Shown: positions 44,211 to 53,473 of the stretch, piece by piece | How the letters are laid out: every line of letters begins with the position of its first letter | Position numbering within the stretch: the stretch's first letter is position 1 | The notes under the pieces: generated by a model | Databases searched by the model: none | Told to the model about the DNA's origin: nothing | Seen by the model: the letters and a program-made list of their open reading frames with translations, nothing else | DNA from: Salsipaludibacter sp963735045 | GTDB lineage: Bacteria; Actinomycetota; Nitriliruptoria; Nitriliruptorales; Nitriliruptoraceae | Direction of reading: 5' to 3' | DNA: 64,000 bases | Assembly (NCBI GenBank): GCA_963735045.1 | Contig: CAVTIZ010000003.1 | Span: forward strand, 1,860,001-1,924,000 | Made by a program: the position numbers and the translations under genes

Positions 44211-45872
44211 CTACTCCTCGTCGGCCGGGTCGATGCTGACCGGCTGGATGGTGGTGACCGTGGCCGGTGCTCCACGTCGTGCGCTGGCCGCCGTCGCGGA
44301 CGGCTCTGGCGGGCGTCGGAGGTGGAAGTCGGTGACCTCCTGGTAGGCCGCACCGACGGCCAGCAGGCGTTCCTCGCCGTAGGCCGGACCGGCCAGCAGG
44401 GCACCCTCGGGCACCGTCTGCCCGGCCGGCCCGTCCTGGGTGAACCCGATCGGCAGCGCCAGCAGCGGCAGCCCGGGACCGTCGAACTGGCTGGCCGAGG
44501 TGACCAGGCACACGTCGCACTGGGTGAACAGCTGGGTCATGATCCGTTCCAGCAGCAGGAAGCGACCCTGCTGGACCTTGATGTAGCTGTCGCCGCTCTG
44601 GAACATGCCGTTGGCGAAGCGGGTGAGCCGGTTGCCGAACAGTCGGACGTCGTCACGCAGGAACTCCATGAACGGTCCGGTCGGCTCGGCCGTGGAGCCA
44701 CCGAGGGTGCCCTGCAGCGTCGACCAGTCGTCGGGAAGGGTGATCTCGCCGACGACGTCGGCACCGAGGTCGACCAGCTGGTCGACGAACGCGCGCCGCA
44801 GCGCGGCGACCTCGGCGTTGTTGGTGTCCAGGTAGCCCGGCATCATCCCGACCCGGGTGCCATAGCGGATGCGTGGGCGGCGGCCGCCAACGGGCGTGGC
44901 CGCGCGGATGAAGTCGGGTGGCTCGGGGAGGCCCTGGGTGCGCGGGTCCAGCGGGTCGGCCCCGGCCAGCACCTGCAGCAGGATCGCGGTGTCCATGACG
45001 GTCTTGGCCATGGGACCGACGTGGTCGCGGGTGAAGGTCAGCGGCACGACGCCGTGCAGCGACACCCGCCCGAAGGTCGGTTTGAGGCCGGTGATGCCCT
45101 CGGCCTGGCTCGGTGAGGTGACCGAGCCGCCGGTCTGGGTGCCGATGCCGGCCGTGGCCATGCGCGCCGCGACCGCGGCGCCCGTGCCCGACGACGAGCC
45201 GCTGGGGCTGTAGCGCACGTCGTCGGGGGTCCAGGCATTGCGGGTGGTCGGGACATTGGTGCCGGGGACGGTGGCGCGGCCGCCGGCGAGGTTGCCCATC
45301 TGGGCCTTGCCGAGCACGACCCCGCCCGCCTCGCGCAGGCGCACGATCGCGGTGCCGTCGTAGTCGGGCACGAAGCCGTCATAGACCAGCGACCCGGCCC
45401 CGGTGACCAGGTCCGCGGTGTAGTAGTTGTCCTTGGGTGCCAGGCCGACCCCGGCCAGGACGTCGCGGTCGTCGGTCCCGGCGGCCGCGGCCAACAGCTG
45501 GGCGCGGGTGGGGCGGTCGGCGTAGGCCTGCAGGACGGGGTCGATCGCCTCGATGCGGTCGGCGTAGGCAGCGATGATGTCGGCCGGCGTCGCGATCCTG
45601 CGGCGCAGCAGGAGCACGATCTCCGGGATGGTCGCCTCGGTGTGGTCGTCGAGGACGATCGGTCGCAGGTCCCGGGCCGCCGGGACGCGGGGGCGGGTCG
45701 TGGTCGGGGCCGCGGCGGCCACGGCCGGCGGCGCGGCGACGAGTCCGCTGGCCGCCGCGGCGGTGGTCAGCCAGGCGAAGCGGTTGAGGACCCAGCGACG
45801 CGAGACGCGGGTGTCCTGCGGCTGGTCGTCCGGGGAGACCGGTTCGGGCACGAGGTCGACGTGGTCGGTCAT
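44211..45872 (-). CDS. Tat-exported amidase (amidase signature family)
   Basis: A 553-residue protein starting at ATG 45872 and overlapping the upstream small gene's stop (ATGA). The N-terminus has a twin-arginine motif (SRRWVLNRF, Arg25-Arg26), a hydrophobic core and an Ala-rich cleavage region near 50-55. The catalytic triad is Lys147 (APKDNYY), Ser227 (PSGSSSGT) and Ser250 (QTGGSVTSP). It would fold in the cytoplasm and be exported folded by the Tat system. Its tiny coupled neighbour resembles AtzG/GatC-type amidase partners. Confidence 0.88.
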   Translation of the reverse strand: MTDHVDLVPEPVSPDDQPQDTRVSRRWVLNRFAWLTTAAAASGLVAAPPAVAAAAPTTTRPRVPAARDLRPIVLDDHTEATIPEIVLLLRRRIATPADIIAAYADRIEAIDPVLQAYADRPTRAQLLAAAAGTDDRDVLAGVGLAPKDNYYTADLVTGAGSLVYDGFVPDYDGTAIVRLREAGGVVLGKAQMGNLAGGRATVPGTNVPTTRNAWTPDDVRYSPSGSSSGTGAAVAARMATAGIGTQTGGSVTSPSQAEGITGLKPTFGRVSLHGVVPLTFTRDHVGPMAKTVMDTAILLQVLAGADPLDPRTQGLPEPPDFIRAATPVGGRRPRIRYGTRVGMMPGYLDTNNAEVAALRRAFVDQLVDLGADVVGEITLPDDWSTLQGTLGGSTAEPTGPFMEFLRDDVRLFGNRLTRFANGMFQSGDSYIKVQQGRFLLLERIMTQLFTQCDVCLVTSASQFDGPGLPLLALPIGFTQDGPAGQTVPEGALLAGPAYGEERLLAVGAAYQEVTDFHLRRPPEPSATAASARRGAPATVTTIQPVSIDPADEE

Positions 45873-46120
45873 TCCTCGCCCCGTTCGGTCCACGTCCACA
45901 TCGGCGACGGATACAGCGCCGGGACGTGGAACTGCGCGTCGATCTCGACGTCGGCGATGTCGACGTCGTCGCGGATGATGGAGCGGGCGTTGGACAGCAC
46001 CGTGGCCTGGTCCATGACCGCGTCGTCGTCGTCTTCGGGCAGGACCGAGATGTCGATCCCGAGCAGGTCGAAGCGTGTCAGGATGTAGGTGTCGAGCTCG
46101 TCGTCGGTGGGGGGTGGCAT
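45869..46120 (-). CDS. Small AtzG/GatC-like amidase partner
   Basis: An 83-residue protein coupled to the Tat amidase by a four-base ATGA overlap; GAGG lies six bases before the ATG. It begins TDDELDTYILTRFDLLGIDI, has a mid helix (DDAVMDQATVLSNARSII) and ends with an acidic segment and VPALYPSP. The order (helix, LLGI, helix, acidic linker, Pro-ended tail) parallels AtzG/DUF4089 and GatC proteins that wrap around amidases and stabilise them. It has no signal peptide, so it could leave the cell only bound to the Tat substrate. Family assignment is by pattern. Confidence 0.6.
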   Translation of the reverse strand: MPPPTDDELDTYILTRFDLLGIDISVLPEDDDDAVMDQATVLSNARSIIRDDVDIADVEIDAQFHVPALYPSPMWTWTERGEE

Positions 46121-46310
46121 TGCGGGCCTCGGTGGTCGGGGGGACTCCGGACTCGCACCACTCCACCCTCCCGCCATTGCCCCCGGCTTTCCGCCGCGTG
46201 AACGTTGGCCGCCTCCGCGCACCGTTTCGTGCCCACTCGCGCCATGCCAGACGGGGGGCGGTCGGGATCGGCTCGTAGGGTGGCGGACGTCGCCGACCGT
46301 CGGAGCAGCC

Positions 46311-46928
46311 ATGGGGCCGAGCCCGTCGTCACCGGCCGACGGTGGGTCACGACCACCCACGATCGTGTTCGCCTACGGCTCGCTGCTGCATCCCGAGTCG
46401 TTGGCGACCACCGTCCGGGATCGCGCGGTCACGGACTGCGTGCCGGCCACGGCCCCCGGCTGGCGGCGCGACTTCGGCGTCGCCTTCCCCAACGACGGGA
46501 CCCAGTCCGACAAGGCCTACCTCGACGAGCGGGGCCGGCGCCCACCCGTCGTGCGGTTCGCCAACCTCGTGCAGGCCCCGGCGGTCGCGGCCAACGGCAT
46601 CCTGGTCCCGGCCACGTCGGGCGACCTCGCACGCCTGGTGCGACGAGAGCGCCGCTACGCGTTGGAGGCGATCGCCGTCGAGAGCGCCCACGGACCCGTC
46701 CGGGCGTGGGCCTTCCTCGGTCGCCCCGAGTTCACGCGACGCCGCGACGTCGACACGGGCTGGTGTGCGCGTTCCTACCTGCAGCGGCTGACCCACGGCG
46801 CGGCGTACTGGGACACGCGGTCGGCCGGCTTCCTCGCGACGTTCCACCAGACCACGACCTTCCCACATCCGGACCGCACGATCGATCTCGTCCGCCAGAC
46901 GGCCCGAGACCGGGGGTCGTGGGGCTAG
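46311..46928 (+). CDS. Gamma-glutamylcyclotransferase-like protein
   Basis: A 205-residue protein; ATG 46311 has GGAG six bases upstream. The FAYGSLLHPES strand-turn (about 19-29) is the GGCT family's substrate loop, and RRYALEAIAV provides the usual acidic residue region. GGCT-fold proteins release 5-oxoproline from gamma-glutamyl peptides. It stands alone between unrelated genes. Activity is inferred. Confidence 0.7.
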   Translation: MGPSPSSPADGGSRPPTIVFAYGSLLHPESLATTVRDRAVTDCVPATAPGWRRDFGVAFPNDGTQSDKAYLDERGRRPPVVRFANLVQAPAVAANGILVPATSGDLARLVRRERRYALEAIAVESAHGPVRAWAFLGRPEFTRRRDVDTGWCARSYLQRLTHGAAYWDTRSAGFLATFHQTTTFPHPDRTIDLVRQTARDRGSWG

Positions 46929-47018
46929 GTTGGGCCCAGCCGTCGGGGTGCGGCGCTCGTCGGGGCGTCACCGCTCGTCCCGCGCTGCACGCTCCACCAC
47001 ACGATCAACGAGTTTCCC

Positions 47019-47693
47019 ATGGGCCAGGCAATCGGCCAGTCACTGCCGTTCGCGATCGGCGTGGCGATCAGCCCCGTCCCGATCATCGCGATCATCCTGA
47101 TGCTCTTGTCGTCCCGCGCCGGGGCCAACAGCGCGGCCTTCCTGGGTGGCTGGTTCGTCGGGGTGACCGGGGCAGCCGTCGTCCTGCTGGTCGTGGCCAG
47201 CGGGGCAGGCGCGGGCGACTCGGGTGGCCCGTCGACCACGGCGGGCATCGTCAAGCTGGTCCTGGGGCTGGCAGCGCTGGCCCTGGCGATCAAGAACCTG
47301 CGGAACCGGCCGGGCCCGGACGGCGAGGCCGAACTTCCCGGCTGGCTCAAGACCATCCAGTCCATCACCCCGGTCAAGTCCCTGGGGCTCGGTGTCCTGC
47401 TGTCCGCGCTGAACCCGAAGAACCTGCTGATGATCGCCGGCGGCATGGCGGTGATCGGTCCCCTGGGGCTGTCGACCAGCGACGCCACCGTCGCGGTCGC
47501 GGTGTTCGTGCTGATCGCGATCAGCACGGTGCTGGCGCCGGTGATCGTGTATCGGGTGGCCGGGCAGCGGGCCGAGCGCATCCTCGACGGCCTCCGCGAC
47601 TGGCTGGCACGCGAGAACGCCGTCGTGATGGGCGTGCTGTTGCTGGTGATCGGCGTGGTGCTCGTCGGCCAGGCCATCGCCACCCTGGCCTGA
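47019..47693 (+). CDS. GAP-family (Sap-like) membrane protein
   Basis: A 224-residue integral membrane protein with about six hydrophobic helices, beginning IGQSLPFAIGVAISPVPIIAIILML and containing LGVLLSALNPKNLLMIAGGM. These match the GAP/Sap family, LysE-related proteins that in mycobacteria assist export of glycopeptidolipids. The N-P-K-N motif in the second half is conserved in the family. The transported molecule here is unknown. Confidence 0.82.
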   Translation: MGQAIGQSLPFAIGVAISPVPIIAIILMLLSSRAGANSAAFLGGWFVGVTGAAVVLLVVASGAGAGDSGGPSTTAGIVKLVLGLAALALAIKNLRNRPGPDGEAELPGWLKTIQSITPVKSLGLGVLLSALNPKNLLMIAGGMAVIGPLGLSTSDATVAVAVFVLIAISTVLAPVIVYRVAGQRAERILDGLRDWLARENAVVMGVLLLVIGVVLVGQAIATLA

Positions 47694-47827
47694 CGCGACG
47701 ACCTCGCTCACGCCTCGACGCGGCCCAGCCCGCGGCCACCGATGTCGTTGAGGTCGGACACGCCGAACCGGTCGCGGCGACTCACCGAACCAGGGTGGTC
47801 GTGGCCTCGACGTGGACACCAGCCCCA

Positions 47828-47867
47828 GCTCAGGTCGACACCGGCTCAGGTCGACCTCGGCTCAGGT
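47828..47867. repeat. 16-bp tandem repeat, about 2.5 units
   Basis: GCTCAGGTCGACACCG-like units start at 47828, 47844 and 47860. They overlap the last codons and the stop of katE. Confidence 0.6.
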
Positions 47868-50012
47868 CTGGTCGACCTCGCTGCCACGCGGCCAGTACCG
47901 CAGGTCGCGGCAGGCCTCGACGAAGGTCGTGGCCGCATCGGTGTCGACCAGCTCGATCCAGCCGTCGTCGAGGTCCTCGGCGACGCCGACCTTCTCCAGC
48001 AGGGGCATGGCCGCGGCGGTCCAGCCGACGAACTTGCGGTGGGCGTGGGCGTCGGACACGAAGTCCTGCGCTGCCGCGTCGGCGGCCAGCGTGGTGGCGC
48101 CCTCCTCGGACACCAGGACCACGACCGCGTCGTAGAGCACCGACGGCCCGCCGTCGACCTTCTGCCTGGCGTCGACGTGGCCGTCGGCGCTGTCGGTGAC
48201 GCCGCCGACGGTGGGTGCGACCACCTCGAGCATCGCGCCCTCGTCGGCCACGGCCCGTTCGACGGCCGCGAAGAGGTCGGCATCGACCCCGTCAGTCACC
48301 AGCACGCCGACCTTGCGCCCGGCGAACGAGTCCGGCCCGTTGCGCAGGATGCTCAGTGCCGGGGACTCGTCCAGGTCGGTGCGGGTCGGCCGGGCGGCCT
48401 CGGCGGCGTCGGGCAGGGACGCCATGCCGAGCCCGTCGGCGACCTCGGTGGCCAGCTCGTCGTCGATGTTGCGCAGGTGGGCGACCATGCGCTCGCGGAT
48501 CGCCCCGACCTCGCACTTGGACAGCTCGAAGGTCAGGGCGTCGGCGATGTGGCGCTGCTCGACGTCGGTCTGGCTGACGTAGAACTGCCTGGCCTGGCTG
48601 TAGTGGTCGGCGAAGGTCTCGGAGCGCACGCGTCGCTTCGTGCCCTCGACCGCCTCGGGGTGGGACCGGAAACCGCCGGCGTGGTCCTCACGAGGTCCCG
48701 GCGACGCGTCCTGGCCGTTGCTGCCCCAGCTGTTGGGCTCGTAGTTGGCGCGGCCGGTCGGGTTCTGCATCGCCATGTGCCCGTCCTGCTGGAAGTGCGA
48801 GACGGGGCAGCGTGGCGCGTTGACCGGGATGTGGGTGAAGTTCGGTGATCCGAGCCGCTTGAGCTGGGTGTCGAGGTAGGAGAAGTTGCGGCCCTGCAGC
48901 AGCGGGTCGGCGGTGAAGTCGATGCCCGGCACGACGTTGCCGGTGTGGAAGGCCACCTGTTCGGTCTCGGCGAAGAAGTTGTCGACCACCCGGTCCAGCA
49001 CCATCCGCCCGACGGGGCGGACCGGCACCAGCTCCTCCGGGATGATCTTGGTCGCGTCGAGGACGTCGAAGTCGAACGAGTCCGCGAACTCCTGGTCGAA
49101 CAGCTGCATGCCGAGCTCCCACGCCGGGGGGTCGCCGGCGGTGATGGCGTCCCACAGGTCACGGCGGTGGAAGTCCGGGTCGGCGCCGTTGAGCTTGAGG
49201 GCCTCGTTCCACACCACCGACTGCAGCCCCTGCTCGGGCTTCCAGTGGAACTTGACGTAGGTCGAGTTGCCGTCGCCGTCGAGCAGCCGGAAGGTGTGGA
49301 CGCCGAAGCCCTCCATGAAGCGGAACGATCGCGGGATGGTGCGGTCGGACATGATCCACATGACCATGTGCATCGCCTCTGGGCTGAGCGAGATGAAGTC
49401 CCAGAAGTTGTCGTGGGCGGTCTGGGCCTGCGGGAAGCCCCGGTCGGGCTCGGGCTTGGCGGCATGGATGAGGTCCGGGAACTTCATCGCGTCCTGGATG
49501 AAGAAGACCGGGATGTTGTTGCCGACGATGTCCCAGTTGCCCTCGTCGGTGTAGAACTTGACCGCGAACCCACGCACGTCGCGGGCGACGTCGGGCGAGC
49601 CCTTGTTCCCGGCCACGGTCGAGAAGCGCACGAAGACGGGTGTCTCCTGCCCCGACCGCTGGAACAGGTCCATGGCGGTCACGTCCGACAGCGACTCGTA
49701 GGTGGTGAAGGTGCCGTGGGCGCCGAAGCCACGGGCGTGCACGACGCGCTCCGGGATGCGCTCGTGGTCGAAGTGGAAGATCTTCTCGCGGGCGACGTGG
49801 TCCTCGAGCATCGCCGGCCCGCGGGCGCCCGCCTTCAACCAGTTCTGGTCGTCGGAGACGGGGGCGCCCTGGGCGGTGGTCAGGCGCTCCTGGCCGTCGG
49901 TGGCATGCTGGCGGGTCTCGCCGCCCGATCCGACCGGGAGGTCGGATCCGGCGACGTCGAGCGTGTCCTCGACGGGGTCGTGGGGTGGCTGGTCGGACGG
50001 CGTGTCGGGCAT
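47862..50012 (-). CDS. katE: Large-subunit monofunctional catalase (HPII/KatE type)
   Basis: A 716-residue catalase; ATG 50012 has GGAG five bases upstream. Distal His92 and Asn165, proximal Tyr379 and the His356 that crosslinks to it in E. coli HPII are all present, offset by 36 positions throughout. The C-terminal about 190 residues form the glutamine-amidotransferase-like flavodoxin domain of large catalases ([17 protein letters not shown]). It destroys hydrogen peroxide in the cytoplasm and complements KatG, 14 kb away. A 259-base spacer precedes it. Confidence 0.94.
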   Translation of the reverse strand: MPDTPSDQPPHDPVEDTLDVAGSDLPVGSGGETRQHATDGQERLTTAQGAPVSDDQNWLKAGARGPAMLEDHVAREKIFHFDHERIPERVVHARGFGAHGTFTTYESLSDVTAMDLFQRSGQETPVFVRFSTVAGNKGSPDVARDVRGFAVKFYTDEGNWDIVGNNIPVFFIQDAMKFPDLIHAAKPEPDRGFPQAQTAHDNFWDFISLSPEAMHMVMWIMSDRTIPRSFRFMEGFGVHTFRLLDGDGNSTYVKFHWKPEQGLQSVVWNEALKLNGADPDFHRRDLWDAITAGDPPAWELGMQLFDQEFADSFDFDVLDATKIIPEELVPVRPVGRMVLDRVVDNFFAETEQVAFHTGNVVPGIDFTADPLLQGRNFSYLDTQLKRLGSPNFTHIPVNAPRCPVSHFQQDGHMAMQNPTGRANYEPNSWGSNGQDASPGPREDHAGGFRSHPEAVEGTKRRVRSETFADHYSQARQFYVSQTDVEQRHIADALTFELSKCEVGAIRERMVAHLRNIDDELATEVADGLGMASLPDAAEAARPTRTDLDESPALSILRNGPDSFAGRKVGVLVTDGVDADLFAAVERAVADEGAMLEVVAPTVGGVTDSADGHVDARQKVDGGPSVLYDAVVVLVSEEGATTLAADAAAQDFVSDAHAHRKFVGWTAAAMPLLEKVGVAEDLDDGWIELVDTDAATTFVEACRDLRYWPRGSEVDQT

Positions 50013-50271
50013 CGTGGCTCCGGGCGCGTGGTGGACGGGTCTCGACGCGGAGGCAGGGGCCGGGCGACCGCTCGCGACCCACCTGCCACGTGTCGCCGTC
50101 GTCGATGCGGCCGACCTCGGATCCGTCCCGACGGTGTCGCACTGGCGTTCACCCGCCCCCGGTTCCTGCCGGCACCCCCGTCCAGGTGGGACCCCGCCGG
50201 GTGGGGGTGTCTGACCTTCGGGCGCAGTACGGGCCGAGCGCGGGCGTCGCCCGGCGACCGCCGTGCCCGCC

Positions 50272-51018
50272 TCACCAGTCGACAGTGACATCCTCGAGCA
50301 GGTGCGCCAGGCTGCGCGCGTCGCGGACGGCGTTGGCGCCGACGTCGTTGTTGAAGAAGGCCCAGGCATCGTGGCCGTCGGTGACCGCGCGGCGGATGCG
50401 GTCGGCCCACGGTTCGAGCTCGTCGCGGCCGTAGCGGTAGTGGTAGCGCTGGCCGCTGGCCCCGTGGAAGCGGACGTAGACCGGCCCGGACAACACCGGT
50501 GAGGTGTCGGGCATCTCGGGATCCGACAGCCACACCGGGGCGACGCCGCCGTCGTCGAGGACGGCCCAGACGTCGTCGTGCCACCACGACTCGTGCCGGA
50601 ACTCCACGGCGTGGTCGACGCCACCCGGCAGCACCGCGACGAAGTCCCGTAGGCGGCCGACGTCACGATGCAGGTTCGGGGGCAGCTGCCACAGCCAGAT
50701 GCCGAGGAAGGCCTTGAGGTCGGCCGCCGCCGCGACCACGTTGCCGACGGCCTCGGGTGTCCCGTCGCCGAGCTTGAGGCGGTGGGTCACGTAGCGGCTC
50801 CCCTTGAGCGCGTAGCGGAACCGGTCGGGAGCGGTGTCGTGCCAACGCCGCACGGAGTTGGCCGTCGGCAGGCGGTAGAAGGTCGCGTTGACCTCGACCG
50901 TGGGGAACCGCTGGACGTAGTGGCCGAGCCAGCGGGCCTTGCCCATGCCGTCGGGGTAGAACGAGGGCCGCCAGTCCTCGTACTGCCAGCCACTGGTGCC
51001 GATGCGTGCGAGCGCCAC
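50272..51018 (-). CDS. DUF72 protein (YecE-like)
   Basis: A 248-residue TIM-barrel protein of the DUF72 family. The [16 protein letters not shown] start, [25 protein letters not shown] and VEFRHESWW segments are all typical. GTG 51018 has GGAGG upstream. The family has no established reaction; structural likeness to sugar isomerases has been noted. It is divergent from the DinB-fold gene at 51214. Confidence 0.88.
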   Translation of the reverse strand: MALARIGTSGWQYEDWRPSFYPDGMGKARWLGHYVQRFPTVEVNATFYRLPTANSVRRWHDTAPDRFRYALKGSRYVTHRLKLGDGTPEAVGNVVAAAADLKAFLGIWLWQLPPNLHRDVGRLRDFVAVLPGGVDHAVEFRHESWWHDDVWAVLDDGGVAPVWLSDPEMPDTSPVLSGPVYVRFHGASGQRYHYRYGRDELEPWADRIRRAVTDGHDAWAFFNNDVGANAVRDARSLAHLLEDVTVDW

Positions 51019-51213
51019 CTCGTCCTCCGATCGTCGGCCCTCGTGGGTTGGGCGTCCGACGCGTCACAGGGTGCCGCGGTACGCACCGGGGTGTCGCCGC
51101 ACGGTGCCACGAAGCCGCGGCCAGGAGCGCTCATCGCGGGCGAGCCCAGGTGTCGGGTCACCTCGCGGCGTGGGTGCTTGACTGGTCGCCGGGACGACCG
51201 GCAGGAGCCCGCG

Positions 51214-51981
51214 ATGGACGACACCGACCAGTCGACTGGCGAACGCTTCGTCGACCGGGACCTGCGGAGGGCCACGTTCCGCTCGGTGGACCTGCGCGAC
51301 GCGACCTTCCGGGGGGTGTGGTTCAACGGGACGGTGATGCGCGGGGTCGAGCTCGTCGGTGTCACCATCGAGGGCGAGGTCGTCGACCTGGTCGTCAACG
51401 GCGTGGACGTCGCACCACTGGTCGAGGCCGAACTGGACCGGCGGGACCCCGACCGGGTGATGATGCGGCCCACCGACGCCGCCGGATTCCGGCAGGCGTG
51501 GGTGGTGCTGGACCAACGGTGGGCACGCACGATCGCGCGGGCCCGGACGCTGGACCCCGACCTGCTGCAGGAGTCCGTCGACGGTGAGTGGTCGTTCACC
51601 CAGACGCTGCGCCACCTGGCGTTCGCGACCGAGACCTGGCTGCACCGTGCGATCCTCGGCGACCCCCGACCGTGGGAGCCGCTCGCCCTGCCGTCCGACG
51701 AGATGGACCCCCACCCGGAGATTCCGTGGGACCGCGACGTCCGGGTGCCACTGGACGAGGTGCTGGCGCTGCGCCACCGCCATGTCGAGGCCGTGCGTGC
51801 CTTCCTCGACGACCTCGACGACGAGCGTCTCGACGGCCACACCGACCCGGTCGACGGGCCGGGCTGGCCCCCCGCGGACCGCTATCCGGTACGGGAGTGC
51901 CTGCTGACCATCCTCAACGAGGAGTGGCTGCACCGCCAGTACGCCGAACGCGACCTGGACACCCTGGTGGGCGCCGACTGA
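51214..51981 (+). CDS. Pentapeptide-repeat plus DinB-fold protein
   Basis: A 255-residue protein; ATG 51214 has AGGAG seven bases upstream. Residues about 10-65 have pentapeptide-repeat character (DLRRATFRSVDLRDATFRGV). The rest is a DinB_2 four-helix bundle with metal-binding-type His (LRHLAFATETW, ALRHRHVEAV, NEEWLHRQYAERD). DinB-fold proteins include thiol-dependent S-transferases such as mycothiol-maleylpyruvate isomerase. The substrate is unknown. This domain combination recurs in actinobacteria. Confidence 0.8.
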   Translation: MDDTDQSTGERFVDRDLRRATFRSVDLRDATFRGVWFNGTVMRGVELVGVTIEGEVVDLVVNGVDVAPLVEAELDRRDPDRVMMRPTDAAGFRQAWVVLDQRWARTIARARTLDPDLLQESVDGEWSFTQTLRHLAFATETWLHRAILGDPRPWEPLALPSDEMDPHPEIPWDRDVRVPLDEVLALRHRHVEAVRAFLDDLDDERLDGHTDPVDGPGWPPADRYPVRECLLTILNEEWLHRQYAERDLDTLVGAD

Positions 51982-51996
51982 CGCTCCCGGGCTCGG

Positions 51997-52404
51997 TCAC
52001 AGGCCGAGTTCGCCCGACCAGATCCCGTCCGGGGTCCGTTCCAACCAGCGCGCCAGCGAGCGACGCACCGGCTCCACCACGGCGGGGTGGTCGGTGGGCG
52101 CCCCGCCCCGGGCCGTCCAGAGCGCCGCCACCGTCGGATCGGCCGCCACGGTCGCCGACAGCGCGTCGCGATGCCAGGCGCAGACCAGCGTCCAGGCCGG
52201 GACCAGCCAGCGCGCGACGCCGTCGTCGGGGTGGGCCGCCGCCATGGCCGCCGACGTCGCCGGCGGGTTCGGGCAGGGACCGTCCGGCGTCCCGAAGCCA
52301 CAGCCGCCCGGTGCGCCCGACCCGGCGTGCGCCAGGACCTCCTCCACGACCACCTCCGCCGGACCGCCGCCGCGTGCGCGAGTCAACCAGCCGCTCGGCG
52401 CCAC
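51997..52404 (-). CDS. Hypothetical small protein
   Basis: A 135-residue frame, family not recognised. It contains a Cys-rich turn (GGCGFGTPDGPCPNPP) and segments VPAWTLVCAWHRDALSATVAADP and WLERTPDGIWSGELGL that look like structured protein. It converges with the DinB gene, 15 bases between stops. The start at 52404 is GTG with no clear ribosome site, so the N-terminus is uncertain. Confidence 0.5.
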   Translation of the reverse strand: MAPSGWLTRARGGGPAEVVVEEVLAHAGSGAPGGCGFGTPDGPCPNPPATSAAMAAAHPDDGVARWLVPAWTLVCAWHRDALSATVAADPTVAALWTARGGAPTDHPAVVEPVRRSLARWLERTPDGIWSGELGL

Positions 52405-52439
52405 GGCGCAACGGTGGGACGGTCACGAGGTGGAAGGTC

Positions 52440-53159
52440 CTAGAGGCCGGTCTGGTCGACGCCGTAGCGGGCCTGTTCGGACGTGAACCCTTCGTACTCG
52501 AGCTGCTCGATCAGTCCACTGCGCGAGAACGACGAGTACTCCAGGTAGTCCTCGGCCTGGATGGCCGCCTGCCGCTTCCAGTCGACGTCCAGGGAGTCGA
52601 CCGCGAGGGTGGCGTCGCCGTTGCTGTAGCCCTCGTACTCCAACTGCCCGATGAGACCCGTGCGGGAGAATGCGCTGTACTCGAGGTAGTTGACCGCCTG
52701 GTCGATGGCGTTCTCCTGTGACCGGGTCAGGGAGGCGTCGGACGTGGCCTCCGGCTCGGGCTCTACCTCCTTCTCCTTCTTCTTCTTGGCGGGCTTGGCT
52801 TCGGGCTCCGCCGCAACCGTGACCGTCTCGGCGGGAACCGGCTCGGCCGTCACGGTGACCGTCTCGGCCGGCTCGGGTTCCGCCGCCACGGTGACCGTCT
52901 CGGCCGGTTCCGGCTCGGCTTCCACGGTGACCGTCTCGGCCGGCTCGGGCGAGGCCGTCACGGTCTCGGTGACCGTGATCGTCTCGACGGGCGCGGCCTC
53001 CGGTTCGGAGGGGCCATCGCCACTGGCCAGCGCGGCGCCACTGCCGAACAGCAGGAGGCCAGCGACGGCGCCGGTGAGCGCCCAGTGGCGGGCATACCAC
53101 GGGCGCGTGTCCGCGCCCTCGGACAGATCGGGTGCGTCGGTGGCGGGCTGGTTGGTCAT
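52440..53159 (-). CDS. Membrane-anchored Ltp-type protein with ETVTV repeats
   Basis: A 239-residue protein; ATG 53159 is preferred (AGGA eight bases upstream). A transmembrane helix spans about 27-45 with a short cytoplasmic N-terminus and no lipobox. Residues about 58-125 are 12-residue repeats (AETVTVxAEPEP), then a lysine run, then two copies of a helix-turn-helix Ltp module (about 150-195 and 197-237, each with YLEYS-FSRxGLIxQLEYEG). In a streptococcal prophage, Ltp modules block phage DNA entry (superinfection exclusion). Here the modules would face outwards on a stalk. A defence role is inferred. Confidence 0.82.
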   Translation of the reverse strand: MTNQPATDAPDLSEGADTRPWYARHWALTGAVAGLLLFGSGAALASGDGPSEPEAAPVETITVTETVTASPEPAETVTVEAEPEPAETVTVAAEPEPAETVTVTAEPVPAETVTVAAEPEAKPAKKKKEKEVEPEPEATSDASLTRSQENAIDQAVNYLEYSAFSRTGLIGQLEYEGYSNGDATLAVDSLDVDWKRQAAIQAEDYLEYSSFSRSGLIEQLEYEGFTSEQARYGVDQTGL

Positions 53160-53473
53160 GGTCGTGTCCTCGGATCGCGGCGATCTCGTCGAATGGCTTC
53201 GCCACGTGCTGCCCCCATGGGCGTCATCACGGCAGGCCGAGAGGACGCGATCGACCCTGGGCCCCACTCCCCCGGGAGCCATCGAACGGCGATGCACTGC
53301 GTCGCGTCCGCGACGGCTCCCCTCGAGCCGAGACGACCGTATGTCTGGAGTGGATTCGGCTCATGGGCCCGCGGTCCCGAGGATGTGGAGCAGTCGTCCC
53401 GGAAACGGGCGATCTGTCCGGCGGGTCGGACGACAGCACGCGGGCCAGCACCATCGCACGCGCCGGCGGGAGC
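53160..53473. other. 314-base spacer with no gene seen
   Basis: Both flanking genes read leftwards. No plausible frame, hairpin or repeat stands out apart from general GC-rich sequence. It presumably holds the Ltp-gene promoter. Confidence 0.4.
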
